The notes below the pieces were generated by a model. It saw only the letters and a program-made list of their open reading frames with translations. It was not told where the DNA came from and ran no database searches. Of a stretch of 64,000 nucleotides of DNA, positions 11,654 through 22,151 are shown one piece after another. Position numbers and translations under genes: made by a program. Origin of the DNA: Wyeomyia smithii (taxonomy: Eukaryota; Arthropoda; Insecta; Diptera; Culicidae); contig NC_073695.1 of NCBI RefSeq assembly GCF_029784165.1, positions 212,689,896 through 212,753,895 of the forward strand, written 5' to 3'. Position 1 is the stretch's first letter; every line of letters starts with the position of its first letter.

Positions 11654-12029
11654 TTGCTTCCTTCAGCAAAGTTGTGGAAAATTTTAAAAGATAAACAATT
11701 GCTGAATACTGCGGTGTCCTATCTGTACGTTGGACACGACAAAATAGAGTTTTTTGTGAAACACCCCTCCTTAAAAACAATCATGGAAAAAGTTATAGAA
11801 AAAAAAACTGATTTTAAAGAGGGGTGTTCTACACAAAACTCTATTTTGTCGTGTCAAACGTAAAGATACAATATCGCAGTATTCAGCAATTGTTTATCAT
11901 TTAAAATTTCCCACAACTTTGCTGAGGGAAGTTATCTGGTATATTGAAATTTAGAAAAAATATAATATAGTGATTGCATGCCGAAAAATTAAAATACTAC
12001 GAAAAATCAAAAATTGAATACGAACCGGA

Positions 12030-12876
12030 ACAATCGGCAACGACCTAAGTGACGAAATGAGGACGACAATCGGATACTCGGGTCATGGAACTGTAGATCG
12101 CTGAACGCCTCCGCTGGTGACCGGATTCTGCAGGATCAGCTAGAACCCCGCCACTTCGACATCGCTACGCTCCAAGAGCTTTGCCAGAAAGCAGAGAAGG
12201 AGGATTTGTGGCCACAGGGCATAGTACTACTAGAGTGGTGGCACAACCAATGAGCTGGCTACCGGCTATATTGTGCTGGGCAGGATGCAGAGTCGTGTGA
12301 TCAAGTGGCAGGCCACTTGACACAACGATTCTCATACGAAAGATGTGCCAGTAAGAGGATCGTGAACATGAGGAGCTGAAGCAGCTGTACCGTGTCAGTG
12401 ATACGCGGAAGTTCTATGAGAAGGTAAACCAGTCCCGCAGAGGATATGTACCACAAGCCGATATGTACAACGACGCGGCGAGGTGATCGATAGGTGAAAG
12501 GAGCACCTCGATGGACACCTGAATGCCGATACAGCAAACAGAAGCGGAGCAGGAACTGACCTAGGAGCACCAGCAGCAGATGACCGAGTACCAACCCCCG
12601 ATCTCGGTGAAGTTCTTTGCGAGTTCGGGAAGCTGAAGAGCCTGCCCCATCTAAAAGAAGGGGGACAAGCTGAAGTGCCGCAACTACCGCGTTATCTTTT
12701 TTATCAATGCCACCGACAAAATACCTGTTCCGTCGTCTATCACCTTCAACCAGGAGGTTCGTAAGCCAGTACGAAGCGGGCTTCATGGCAGCCCGTGCCC
12801 ATCTTCTCAATCCGACAGATCTTACAGAAATGTCGCGAGTACAGCGTGTCCGCATATCACATCTTCATCGACTTCA
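12030..12876 (+). mobile_element. RTE-type relic (copy D), plus strand, internally deleted
   Basis: Plus-strand frames give an endonuclease start (SWNCRSLNA, then RHFDIATLQELC near 12090-12180). There is then a jump to the linker (LKQLYRVSDTRKFYEKVNQS, 12370-12440) and reverse transcriptase pieces: a KKGDKLKCRNYR block at 12660, and EAGFMAAR and HIFIDF-like sequence at 12770-12880. Most of the endonuclease and part of the fingers region are missing, and stops and frameshifts are frequent. The relic stops exactly at the TIR of the next element. Confidence 0.65.
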
Positions 12877-13797
12877 CGGCGCACAGTGGGACGAAACCGA
12901 AAATAGTAGGACATTGATGTTTGTGACGAAACGCATGGTCTTAGCGTTTCGATGTCTTCCAGAAAGTTTCTCAGTTTTATGAGTACTTTGTTTTTTTTTT
13001 TTTTTGCTTAAGGGGAGAGTACTCCAAAATAAAAAAAAACATCTTCTTTATTTCTTGATGACTTGATAACTTTCTTCCGACACATTGTAGTACTAGCTAT
13101 TTCGAGCAAGTTTGTAGAGGATTGGAAAATTCTATCTCTTATTTTATAAGGTACACGCAAAAGTTGGAGTGTGCGTAACCACTTCATTTATGAGCGAAAT
13201 TATCGCATTTACTGATTAAAATTAGAACCAGTACAACGCATGTGCGTTGGGCATAACGCATTTGATGCTCTAGCGTATTTTGAATGTATTGCGCAGCTCC
13301 AAACCACTACACTTATAAAGCATCAGCCGATGTTCAGAAGGTTGGCATCGTTAAAACAATGCAACCAGCAATCAATACTGATAAGTTGGGTACTGACTCC
13401 ATTGAAGAAATTATTGTCTGATCGATTCACTTTCATGAATCAGGTCATTTGAAAACATCATTCAATCATTAACAATAAACAAAAACATGAGATTAGTCCA
13501 AAACATTTTGCATTTAATTATGACTCTGGTTTCGTTCACATGCATTCGGTTCTGCGTTACTGGCACCAGCGTCAATAACTTCCGCGGCAACAAGGCACGC
13601 CATTGGCTGTTTCGGTTGCAGACGATTTCTAGGGATGTACCAGCCGTTGATACGCACCGGCTCGCGAAAGTAAAGAACGGTTTTTTGAGCGCCTTGAAGC
13701 CGAAGTTTACCGAGACTTTACGATTTTTGTGTATATGATACATTTTCTGATTTTGATCTCTGTCAATGTATTTTTGATTTCGTCCCACTGTGCGCCG
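12877..13797. mobile_element. Candidate ~920 bp DNA element with perfect 20 bp TIRs
   Basis: CGGCGCACAGTGGGACGAAA at 12877-12896 is repeated exactly, inverted, at 13778-13797. The left end interrupts the RTE copy D reading frame just after IDF, at motif A of reverse transcriptase. The sequence to the right of 13797 is not recognisably the continuation of that RTE, so a simple insertion with a target-site duplication cannot be demonstrated. Inside are a short plus-strand open stretch (13487-13738) and an overlapping 134-codon minus-strand one that runs past the TIR. Neither has motifs I recognise. Confidence 0.55.
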
Positions 13798-16700
13798 GTT
13801 TGAAACCGCAGTTTCAAGCACTGGATTTTTGATTACCTTGACTAGTGTCAGAGTAGGATACCACAAAATTGATGAATATTGATAAGCTTTTTTCTAATTA
13901 CATTCAACTTTGTCGCGCCATTCAAGAAGAGATTTTAATCTGGCTCGAAAAATAAAAACATCTATTTTATCAAAGTTTTCTGATATTTTTCTATTTTTGT
14001 TTTTTTTTTCTAAAGAAAATCAATGAAATTCAGATTGTCGTTATTTTCTGACTGCACAACATTATTTAATTGATCAATTAATTAATTCTTTGCTCGCGAT
14101 ACGCGAACGTTGTATTGTAAATTGCATCTGCGAATCTAAGGACCAAGCAGTAATTGCTACCGTTAGATGTGAATTTTTGCCGATGTTCTTCCCATATTTC
14201 ATTGCAATGGAAATAAAACACACATCATGAGCAAGGACTGCAGCCGCCTCATTCGACAGTATTTTCAGCCCTTTTAAGCACAGATTTCGTATCGAGAACC
14301 GGAAAATTCGACTCAAGAGCAGAGCAAATATTTCATCGGAAAAATTGAGCTCCAGCGGAAGTGCACCCTAGTGGAGCATACAAAAGTGCCCATTATGTAA
14401 ACGGATCCGACATGCCTGACCGAGTGACCGGGCAGCCTGGCGGATACCTGCGACATTTTACTGACACGTACGAACGTGTGTGGTAGGTAGGCACTGCACT
14501 GCAATGTATGTTGCAATGCGATGCAATGCATCTGCTGATAAGGGCCGGCTGTAACTCATAGTTGACCTAATTTCTCCAGGCCTGGGCGCACTCGACGACG
14601 GACACGCTTTTTTTCGGAGCCCTGTTCCCGGAGCTATGTTACCAGATATTTTTGTTATCAGATTTTACGCTGAATCAAATCATTCATTATTCCGAACCCG
14701 CACGGCTGGGATCAGTGTTTTTATGTCCCCAAATGATCACGAACAGTGAGTAAACGCTGTCTGAAATACCAGCTTCGATGTAGATAGGTAAAAATACAAC
14801 AGTAAACTGTAACTGTTAATTTTTCTTCAAACAGTGTAATGAACTGGAATTAGTTGGATTTTCGATATTTCCGTCGTTGAAAACATGGAAGTGTGCGCGT
14901 GTATGCATCGGTATGCAACTGTACCATTCAATAGATGCTACTGATACGTAGGTTCGATATCGCATCAAACGGATTACCGGTAGCGCTAAGCCGGAACGAC
15001 CCAAACGGCGACGACGACAAAAACGAACGGCACTCACCTGTTGTCATAAAAAGCATTTTGCTGGAGCAAAAAAAAAAAGAGTGAAAGTGATTCCCTGCTG
15101 CGTGGCCGACAGGAATGATGGAATTATATCTAACCGAAAGCCCTTTTCTACATCGGAATGAGGGCTGTGATGTGCGGTATTAACAATCCGCGACCACCGT
15201 GCCACGGAGAAATTAATTAACAAAAGGTTGGAGCAAGGTTCCCGGTACGATGCAGGAATAGTGCCGTTTCGGAAGATATCAATTCGTTTGGATTATCGTG
15301 TACGGAGAGCACGACGCTATATAAATAGCGTTTATTTTAGGAACAGTCTTTATCTCTGAATTACTTTTCTGTTTTCACCTCGAAATGGGAGAAATGTGCT
15401 AGAGAAAGGGGAATCGTAGAGGATTAAAATATTTAAACTATGTCAATAGCGGAATTGAATTAATACAGAGGAAAGTGGGTTACAAAAATTATATCCAGAT
15501 TTATTTGTTGGACCTTGTTTCTCTTAATTTTTGACCTTCGAGATATGTTTACCAAGCTGTGCGCTACATTTCTAGGAAAAAATACCAATCACCGTTTTAC
15601 TGTATCTAATTTCATAAAATTGCATTCTTCACCCAAAAAAAGGGGGATATCGATCTAAGCTAACAGCTGTTACCATGCATGAAGAGGTCAATTAATCTTG
15701 GGAGGTTAATAAGAAATCAATTTTTCTCGTTACCAGAAGTACTGCCTGTGACTCTGACCGGAGCGAGACCGACGACAGTTTCGTTTGTCGTGCTTCTCAT
15801 TAAATCGTGAACATGTGCCATACCAAATGGAAGGCAATAAATAATTTCAGGTTACAACATTGTGAAATTCAGGGCTACCGAAATGTGCAAACCAGGGACA
15901 CGGCGTTCTCCTAGTATGGGCGACAATCGATTCGGCTAAGAAAACGCACGAGGCAATCGGTTCCAATTTGGCAGTTTGGGATAGTTACGGAAAAACACCT
16001 TGCTAATAACCGAGCGCCATACGTCACGCGGGGGATTGCCCTTACGGATACGAAGAGTAGGTAACGAACTGACCTGGAAATAAGTTTTTGGTTTTACCAA
16101 CTACTTCACCGTCGATAATTTCGTTTTTGCTGCGAGAATGATTTGCGGATATACTTTGTATGTGGCACGGTTCAGTAAAGACGCTAATTGAATGAAATTA
16201 CCAGTAATTAATCACTTTTTAATACTACTTTTTTGTTCCATTAGTAAGTAAGGATTGAAAAACTACATGTGATGTGAGTAATACAATATGGACAGCAGAA
16301 TCCGAACAAATTCGAATGATTTGATATTCGAACATCGCTCATATGATCTGAATTTATTGTACCTTTCCTCCTACAAAGGAGATCTTCACGGCAGATTTGC
16401 TACAATGTGCAGAGGCGAAATCTGAAAACTGAGCCTATGATGGGTTGCACTGATGCATGAATGCAGACCCTACCGTGTGCATGTGGCACCATTCTAAAAT
16501 ACTACTAGATTTTGTAGGATATTGGATCCCTGCTGGTATTGTTGTGACACACGTTCCAAGGCTATGCGGTAAATGTTGCCGGCGTGGGGTACAAAACGGT
16601 ATAAAAGAATGCATTTTTCATCTTTTCTGTCGGAAATTGAATGGCTTATTCTTTACGGTAGGCAAAACTAGAATGATCTTTTGCACCTTTCAATCTGCAC

Positions 16701-17340
16701 GAGACTGAGAGGATGCTTCCAGTCAAGTAATGGTATGTATGGTAAATATCCCTGCAGGCATTTGAAAACTACTGGCACTAATTGCATTGTTAATTCTAGG
16801 AACAAATGCCGTTCGGAAGCAGCTTCCCCCAATGAATAATAATGTTACTTACCATTGGCATTTGCGGGCGCAGAAAAGAAAATTAAACACCTAATCCCAT
16901 TCCCATTTATCACACGTGCGGCAAAAGTGTAACGGCTAATTTTCCGCCGACACTGACATATGCGTCATCATATGCGCAGCAACATCGCATGATATGTATG
17001 ACGTCATCGGCGAATAACTGTATCGCCGGCACTAATCCGGAGACAGTGACGTTATGAATGTTGGCCCATGGATAATCATTAGGTTTTCCGGCAGCATGGG
17101 ATAACACGCTAATATATGGCGGGATTTGTGTGTGAAAAAGGGCAGCTTGATTATCTCTTTGCAGTTCTTTTATGCTGTTTGCCAGGTGGAGATGAAGAGT
17201 TATTCTGCGATGGCCTTTTGTTAGAACATTCATACCAATTACGGAGAGAAATTTATTAAGTCCTTTCTATTTATTTGGGGAAATTATCAATCAACGCTAA
17301 CGGTTGCTTTACTCACTATTTCTCTAATCGTCGTTAATCC
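13798..17340. other. 3.5 kb stretch with no recognised gene
   Basis: Mixed-composition DNA with only short open stretches (for example 14074-14316, 16457-16708, 16910-17233), none with a known motif or plausible splice structure. A near-palindromic TATA-like block, CGCTATATAAATAGCG, lies at about 15317-15332, but no first exon is evident downstream. Compared with the rest of the window it is poor in recognisable transposon sequence. It could be intergenic or intronic DNA of an unseen host gene. Confidence 0.4.
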
Positions 17341-17442
17341 TTATAACCTCAAATAATTCTTGAACAAATATGAAAATTAATCTAAACGAACGAAATGAAT
17401 TTTTCAGTTGTTGTTTTGTTTGTTTGTTGGCTAACGGACCGT

Positions 17443-17939
17443 TCACCGGTCTAGGGCCGAACGAATTAGAGATGTCCAGCTTCTTCTGTCTTTGGCAGCC
17501 GTTCTCCAGTCTCCTCGTACACCAGCAGATCGTGCATCTTCTTCCACCGCGCACATCCACCGCGTGCGAGGCCTACCACGGAGTCGACGGTCTCTTCCTG
17601 GTTCTCTACTAAAGATAGTCTTGGCGGCTCTCTCGTCAGGCATTCTGGCTACATGTCCAGCCCCGCTGTAATACCTTCACTATATCAGCATGTTTGTATA
17701 TCTGGTACAACTCGTGGTTCATGCGTCTGCGCCACACTCCATCTTCTAGTTTACCACCAAGTATCGATCGCAGAACTTTACGCTCAAAAACTCCGAGCAC
17801 TCGTCGATCAGCTCCCTTCAGCGTCCATGCTTCATGTCCGTAAAGGGCCACCGGGAGTATCAGCGTCCTATACAGCGCTAGTTTTGTGCGATTTTGCAAA
17901 CGACGGAACCTCAGCTGGTTACGTAGTCCGTAGAAGGCC
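17443..17939 (-). pseudogene. RTE copy C: C-terminal region of the reverse transcriptase protein
   Basis: Two overlapping frames (17636-17899, then 17443-17643) cover the RTE C-terminus: LQNRTKLALYRTLILPVALY, GHEAWTLKGADRRVLGVFE, WRRRMNHELYQIYK, then LRGRPRTRWMCAVEEDARSA. The two frames overlap near 17640, where a frameshift sits in the GHVAR-type block. The MITE at 17944-18187 separates this piece from the upstream palm; the target duplication CTAT marks the join. Length and motif order match the C-terminal part of RTE proteins. Confidence 0.75.
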
Positions 17940-17943
17940 CTAT

Positions 17944-18187
17944 CCCTTTCCGACCGGGCCTATATAATTGTGTAGGTAGAAGGTGACTTAAACAAAACCT
18001 TCTCTCTCGCTTTTTGAACGTCCTATTCGTTGTTTTATTTTTCACACCGCTAGTGTCAACATCGCGGCTGCTACGAAAAATAAAAACAAGGAGCAAGCAA
18101 GTGTTTTTATATAGGACTTGCTTCGATTTAGGTTTTGTTATCAGTCATTTTTTACCTACACAATTGTGTGGGCTCGGTCGGAAAGGG
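17944..18187. mobile_element. 244 bp MITE with CTAT target duplication
   Basis: Ends CCCTTTCCGACC...GGTCGGAAAGGG are inverted copies. The similarity continues inward through CACAATTGTGTAGGTA (about 60 bp arms). CTAT flanks both sides (17940-17943, 18188-18191). The insertion splits the RTE copy C frame between AAGNS and the following YGLRNQL-type sequence. It has no coding capacity. Its right half (18049-18187) is included in the tandem duplication and reappears at 19635-19773. Confidence 0.75.
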
Positions 18188-18733
18188 CTATTCCCAGCTG
18201 CAAATCGTCGTTTCACTTCACGGATCATATCGTTGTCATATTTCACAAGCGCACCAAGATAAATGAATTCGTCAACCACTTCAAATCGTTCCCCATCTAT
18301 CTCCACCTCAGCACCAACACCACGCTCTCTGTCAGCTACCATTTAAATACTTCGTATTGGCAGAGTTAATGACAAGTCCCAATCTCGCTGCTTCCCTCTT
18401 AAAAGGTACGAAGGCCTCCTCCATGGTCTTACGTATGATACCGATGATATCGATGTCGTCCGCAAAATCAAGAAGCATGTGAGATTTCGTAATGATCGTA
18501 CCGTTTCTTTCCACGTTTGCTCTTTGTACTGCACCTTCAAGAGCGATGTTGAATAGTAAGTAAGAGAGCGCATCCCCCTGCTTCAGTCCATCCAACGTTA
18601 CGAACACGGTTGATGTCCCGCCAGCTATCCGCACGCACGATTTCGATCCCTCCAGCGTCATACGACTCAGCTTAATTTGTTTCGTAGGGAAACCGTGTTC
18701 CAGCATGATCTGCCAATGATCGTTTCTTTTGAC
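18188..18733 (-). pseudogene. RTE copy C palm domain, first tandem copy
   Basis: Minus-strand open frames 18332-18706 and 18145-18342 encode the reverse transcriptase palm: MLEHGFPTKQIKLSRMTLEG, GLKQGDALSYLLFNIALEG (motif B and the following helix) and MLLDFADDIDIIG (motif C with both aspartates). The last part, EVVDEFIYLGALV and REVKRRFAAGN, follows after a frame change near 18340. Motif A (VDF) lies beyond the Mutator-like insertion at 19573-19610. A second, nearly identical copy is at 19774-20319. Confidence 0.8.
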
Positions 18734-19560
18734 GGGTTCGCCACAGAAGGCAGAATCACAAAAGGCAGAAGCACGAAAGGCAGAATCATGAAAGGCAGAA
18801 CTCTATTACCGTACACACAAGGCAGAATATTTCAAAAGGCAGAATTTCGAAGGGCACGAAAGGCAGAACCACTGGTAGCAAAACCTGACTTACGATAGCC
18901 AAGTGCGTAATGGCAAATTGGTGCGAATCCTGGTCACAGTATTAAAGCTGCTACTCTACATTTATTCTTTAATAATATTTGGTAACCAAGCTGGTCACAA
19001 GCAATGATCAGTTTTGATAGGAGGTGCAAATCAAGCCTAATTATTAGATCCGAAACGCGCAAACTGGTTTGGCTCAGGTCCTCAAGACTCTCACGGCATC
19101 GCGGAGAGTAATTTTTCGATGTTAGGTATAACTTACACTAGTCTCAACGGCTTGTTGGTTATAATTAACATAAAACAATTCATGCGGTGAAGACGCATAA
19201 TCGAGGGCAAGGAACCGAGGCGGCACAAAGCCGCCGTGGTTTCCGCGGTCCGAGCAGGCCGCCGACCCGCCGTCGGAAGCGGCGGCCTCTCGCATACAAA
19301 CAACTGATCTACTGGTTTTCTAGGATTATTCAAACAGGTTTTCTTTCCCTTAGTTAAGTCCGAATGAGCGGTAGCGAGTAAGGACAGCATACACTTGGAC
19401 AATAGAGTCGGCCATAGGCCGCGAGTGTGTGTTGTTAAAAAGAAAATAGACCATTTTTTGATTCTGCCATTCGTTATTCTGCCTTATGAAATATTCTGCC
19501 TTTCGTAATTCTGCTTTTCGTGATTCTGCCTTTTGATTTCCTGCCTTTCGTAGGAGACCC
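18734..19560. mobile_element. Mutator-like non-autonomous element with GGCAGAA subterminal arrays, first copy
   Basis: Inserted in RTE copy C between motif A and the downstream palm. Ends GGGTTCGCCACAGAAGGCAG and, inverted, GGGTCTCCTACGAAAGGCAG form imperfect TIRs. The flanking CTTTTGAC (18726-18733) and CTTTTTAC (19561-19568) read as an 8-9 bp target duplication with one mismatch, as in Mutator-like elements. About seven GGCAGAA motifs spaced ~15 bp lie inside the left end, and an inverted TTCTGCC array lies inside the right end (19464-19550). The ~560 bp core has a GC-rich block at 19205-19300 and no transposase. Confidence 0.7.
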
Positions 19561-19773
19561 CTTTTTACTGAGTTGTATACTGCCTTGAAATCCACAAACA
19601 GATGGCGAGTCGGTGATCTTCCTGATTTGCCTCCGCTAGTGTCAACATCGCGGCTGCTACGAAAAATAAAAACAAGGAGCAAGCAAGTGTTTTTATATAG
19701 GACTTGCTTCGATTTAGGTTTTGTTATCAGTCATTTTTTACCTACACAATTGTGTGGGCTCGTTCGGAAAGGG

Positions 19774-20319
19774 CTATTCCCAGCTGCAAATCGTCGTTTC
19801 ACTTCACGGATCATATCGTTGTCATATTTCACAAGCGCACCAAGATAAATGAATTCGTCAACCACTTCAAATCGTTCCCCATCTATCTCCACCTCAGCAC
19901 CAACACCACGCTCTCTGTCAGCTACCATTTAAATACTTCGTATTGGCAGAGTTAATGACAAGTCCCAATCTCGCTGCTTCCCTCTTAAAAGGTACGAAGG
20001 CCTCCTCCATGGTCTTACGTATGATACCGATGATATCGATGTCGTCCGCAAAATCAAGAAGCATGTGAGATTTCGTAATGATCGTACCGTTTCTTTCCAC
20101 GTTTGCTCTTTGTACTGCACCTTCAAGAGCGATGTTGAATAGTAAGTAAGAGAGCGCATCCCCCTGCTTCAGTCCATCCAACGTTACGAACACGGTTGAT
20201 GTCCCGCCAGCTATCCGCACGCACGATTTCGATCCCTCCAGCGTCATACGACTCAGCTTAATTTGTTTCGTAGGGAAACCGTGTTCCAGCATGATCTGCC
20301 AATGATCGTTTCTTTTGAC
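19774..20319 (-). pseudogene. RTE copy C palm domain, second tandem copy
   Basis: Duplicate of 18188-18733 with the same open frames (19918-20292 and 19731-19928) and the same motifs B (GLKQGDALS) and C (FADD). Only one amino-acid change is visible in the minus-strand frames, in the segment derived from the MITE (SPFRPSP becomes SPFRTSP). It is interrupted on the motif A side by the second copy of the Mutator-like element. Confidence 0.8.
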
Positions 20320-21146
20320 GAATTCGCCACAGAAGGCAGAATCACAAAAGGCAGAAGCACGAAAGGCAGAATCATGAAAGGCAGAACTCTATTACCGTAC
20401 ACACAAGGCAGAATATTTCAAAAGGCAGAATTTCGAAGGGCACGAAAGGCAGAACCACTGGTAGCAAAACCTGACTTACGATAGCCAAGTGCGTAATGGC
20501 AAATTGGTGCGAATCCTGGTCACAGTATTAAAGCTGCTACTCTACATTTATTCTTTAATAATATTTGGTAACCAAGCTGGTCACAAGCAATGATCAGTTT
20601 TGATAGGAGGTGCAAATCAAGCCTAATTATTAGATCCGAAACGCGCAAACTGGTTTGGCTCAGGTCCTCAAGACTCTCACGGCATCGCGGAGAGTAATTT
20701 TTCGATGTTAGGTATAACTTACACTAGTCTCAACGGCTTGTTGGTTATAATTAACATAAAACAATTCATGCGGTGAAGACGCATAATCGAGGGCAAGGAA
20801 CCGAGGCGGCACAAAGCCGCCGTGGTTTCCGCGGTCCGAGCAGGCCGCCGACCCGCCGTCGGAAGCGGCGGCCTCTCGCATACAAACAACTGATCTACTG
20901 GTTTTCTAGGATTATTCAAACAGGTTTTCTTTCCCTTAGTTAAGTCCGAATGAGCGGTAGCGAGTAAGGACAGCATACACTTGGACAATAGAGTCGGCCA
21001 TAGGCCGCGAGTGTGTGTTGTTAAAAAGAAAATAGACCATTTTTTGATTCTGCCATTCGTTATTCTGCCTTATGAAATATTCTGCCTTTCGTAATTCTGC
21101 TTTTCGTGATTCTGCCTTTTGATTTCCTGCCTTTCGTAGGAGACCC
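20320..21146. mobile_element. Mutator-like non-autonomous element, second copy
   Basis: Exact-offset duplicate of 18734-19560. Its left TIR starts AATTCGCC instead of GGGTTCGCC, a two-base change that would probably impair the end. It was created by the tandem duplication, not by transposition, because the flanking RTE sequence is duplicated with it. Confidence 0.75.
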
Positions 21147-21200
21147 CTTTTTACTGAGTTGTATACTGCCTTGAAATCCACAAACAGATGGCGAGTCGGT

Positions 21201-21893
21201 GATCTTCCTGATTTGCCTCCAGGATGCACAAAGTCATTGTTCTGCGATGACACAAGCATTTCCGTAAAAGGAAAAAGTCTTCATGTCATATGCAGTCGAT
21301 TGCAGAAAAGTTTAGATATTTTTTCTTCCTACTTGCAAAAGTGGAAAATCTCTCCCAATGCTTCTAAAACTCAAATGATAATCTTTCCGCATAAGCCTAG
21401 GGCTTCTTTCCTCAAGCCAAACATTAATCACGTTGTCAAGATGAATGGGGTTATTTTAAGTTGGTCTGACAAGGTTGAGTACTTGGGACTAATTTATGAT
21501 AAAAAACTTATTTTCAAAGAGCACATTGAGAGTATACAAGCCAAGTGCATCAAATATACGAGATGTTTATATCCTCTCATTAACAGGAATTCTAAACTTT
21601 GTTCAAAGAACAAACTTTTGATTTACAAACAAATTTTTAGACCAGCAATGCTTTATGCTGTACCGATCTGGTTAAGTTGTTGTTCAACAAGGAAGAAAAC
21701 GCTCCAAAGGATTCAGAATAAAATTCTGAAAATGATTTTGAAGCGTCCTCCTTGGTTTAGTACACTCGAATTACATAGACTTACTGGTGTTGAACCATTA
21801 GAAGCTATGTCAAATAAAATTATTCGACAAAAATCGTTGCAATCCTTAATTGCTACGATAAGCTCTCTTTCTAGCCAATTAGTTAGCAATTAA
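21201..21893 (+). pseudogene. Jockey reverse transcriptase C-terminal half
   Basis: About 230 codons remain open to a natural stop at 21893. They run from the motif C region (LFCDDTSI, where Jockey proteins normally have FADDT) through LQKSLDIFSSYLQKWKISPN, SKTQMIIFPHK, VEYLGLIYDKKL, the thumb (YKQIFRPAMLYAVPIWL) and RIQNKILKMILKRPPWFST. Endonuclease, fingers and the first palm motif are absent because of 5' truncation. The open frame extends upstream into RTE sequence (from 21159) by chance only. No RNase H domain, as expected for Jockey. Confidence 0.8.
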
Positions 21894-22138
21894 GTTAGTT
21901 GTAAGTTTACTTCCCCTTTTCTGACAAGTAGGTTTAAATCCCTACGAATGATAAGTCCTAATTGCGAAAGCAAACAAATCCTAACAATTAAAATTACAAA
22001 TTTCTAACAGTGTTGAGAAGTCACCATTCGTGATTGGAACACATACTCATTACTAATTACTAATATTTATCATTACTAATTACTAATATTTATCATAAAT
22101 ACTTAAGCTACTAAAAAATTCCCCTCCTTAAAAAAAAA
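21201..22138 (+). mobile_element. 5'-truncated Jockey-clade non-LTR retrotransposon
   Basis: A plus-strand element that starts abruptly in the reverse transcriptase coding region, DLPDLPPGCTKSLFCDDTS, ends in an A-run at about 22130, and is flanked by ATGGCGAGTCGGT (21188-21200) and ATGGTGAGTCGGT (22139-22151). This 13 bp target duplication has one mismatch. The target is the HLFVDFKA region of RTE copy C. 5' truncation, poly(A) tail and 10-15 bp duplications are normal for Jockey insertions. Its first ~20 bp are also present at 19615-19634 because of the tandem duplication. Confidence 0.85.
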
Positions 22139-22151
22139 ATGGTGAGTCGGT

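Larger units (their letters stand above)
8420..11995. mobile_element. Fold-back element split by two later insertions
   Basis: Removing the elements at 8501-11137 and 11147-11653 leaves a left arm (about 8420-8500, 11142-11146, 11654-11777). It is the inverted complement of a right arm (about 11806-11995), around a loop of about 30 bp. Shared arm blocks include CTTCAGCAAAGTTGTGG, ATAAACAATTGCTGAATACT, ACACGACAAAATAGAGTTTT and, across the insertion site, ATCTGGTATATTGAAA. Outer parts of the arms are diverged. No reading frame belongs to the fold-back itself. Confidence 0.65.
18049..19634. repeat. Tandem duplication unit 1 (1586 bp)
   Basis: This segment is repeated head-to-tail at 19635-21220 with an offset of exactly 1586 bp. 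I see only a handful of substitutions, for example CTCGGTCGG to CTCGTTCGG near 18178 and GACGGGTTCG to GACGAATTCG near 18735. It holds the right half of the 244 bp MITE, the RTE palm, the Mutator-like element, RTE motif A, and the first ~20 bp of the Jockey fragment. The junction shares only CC, so the duplication was not driven by long homology. Confidence 0.9.
19635..21220. repeat. Tandem duplication unit 2 (1586 bp)
   Basis: Second unit of the direct duplication. Its left edge joins the Jockey start (ATTTGCCTCC) to the middle of the 244 bp MITE (GCTAGTGTCAAC), a junction that only a duplication explains. Its right edge runs without a break into the rest of the Jockey fragment. Because only the right half of the MITE is present, the MITE must have been in place before the duplication. 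Confidence 0.9.

Noticed and set aside
13462..13866. 134-codon minus-strand open frame as a host gene
   Set aside because: It crosses the right TIR of the 12877-13797 element, has no recognisable motif, no signal or domain, and an opposite-strand frame of similar quality overlaps it.
15317..15332. CGCTATATAAATAGCG as a core promoter
   Set aside because: It is a good TATA-like match but no downstream exon, initiator or coding start could be supported. It is recorded only as a note in the spacer.
18900..18935. TAGCCAAGTG ... GGTGCGAATCC resembling pol III A and B boxes
   Set aside because: The two blocks are far too close together for a tRNA promoter and there is no cloverleaf. It is part of the Mutator-like element core.
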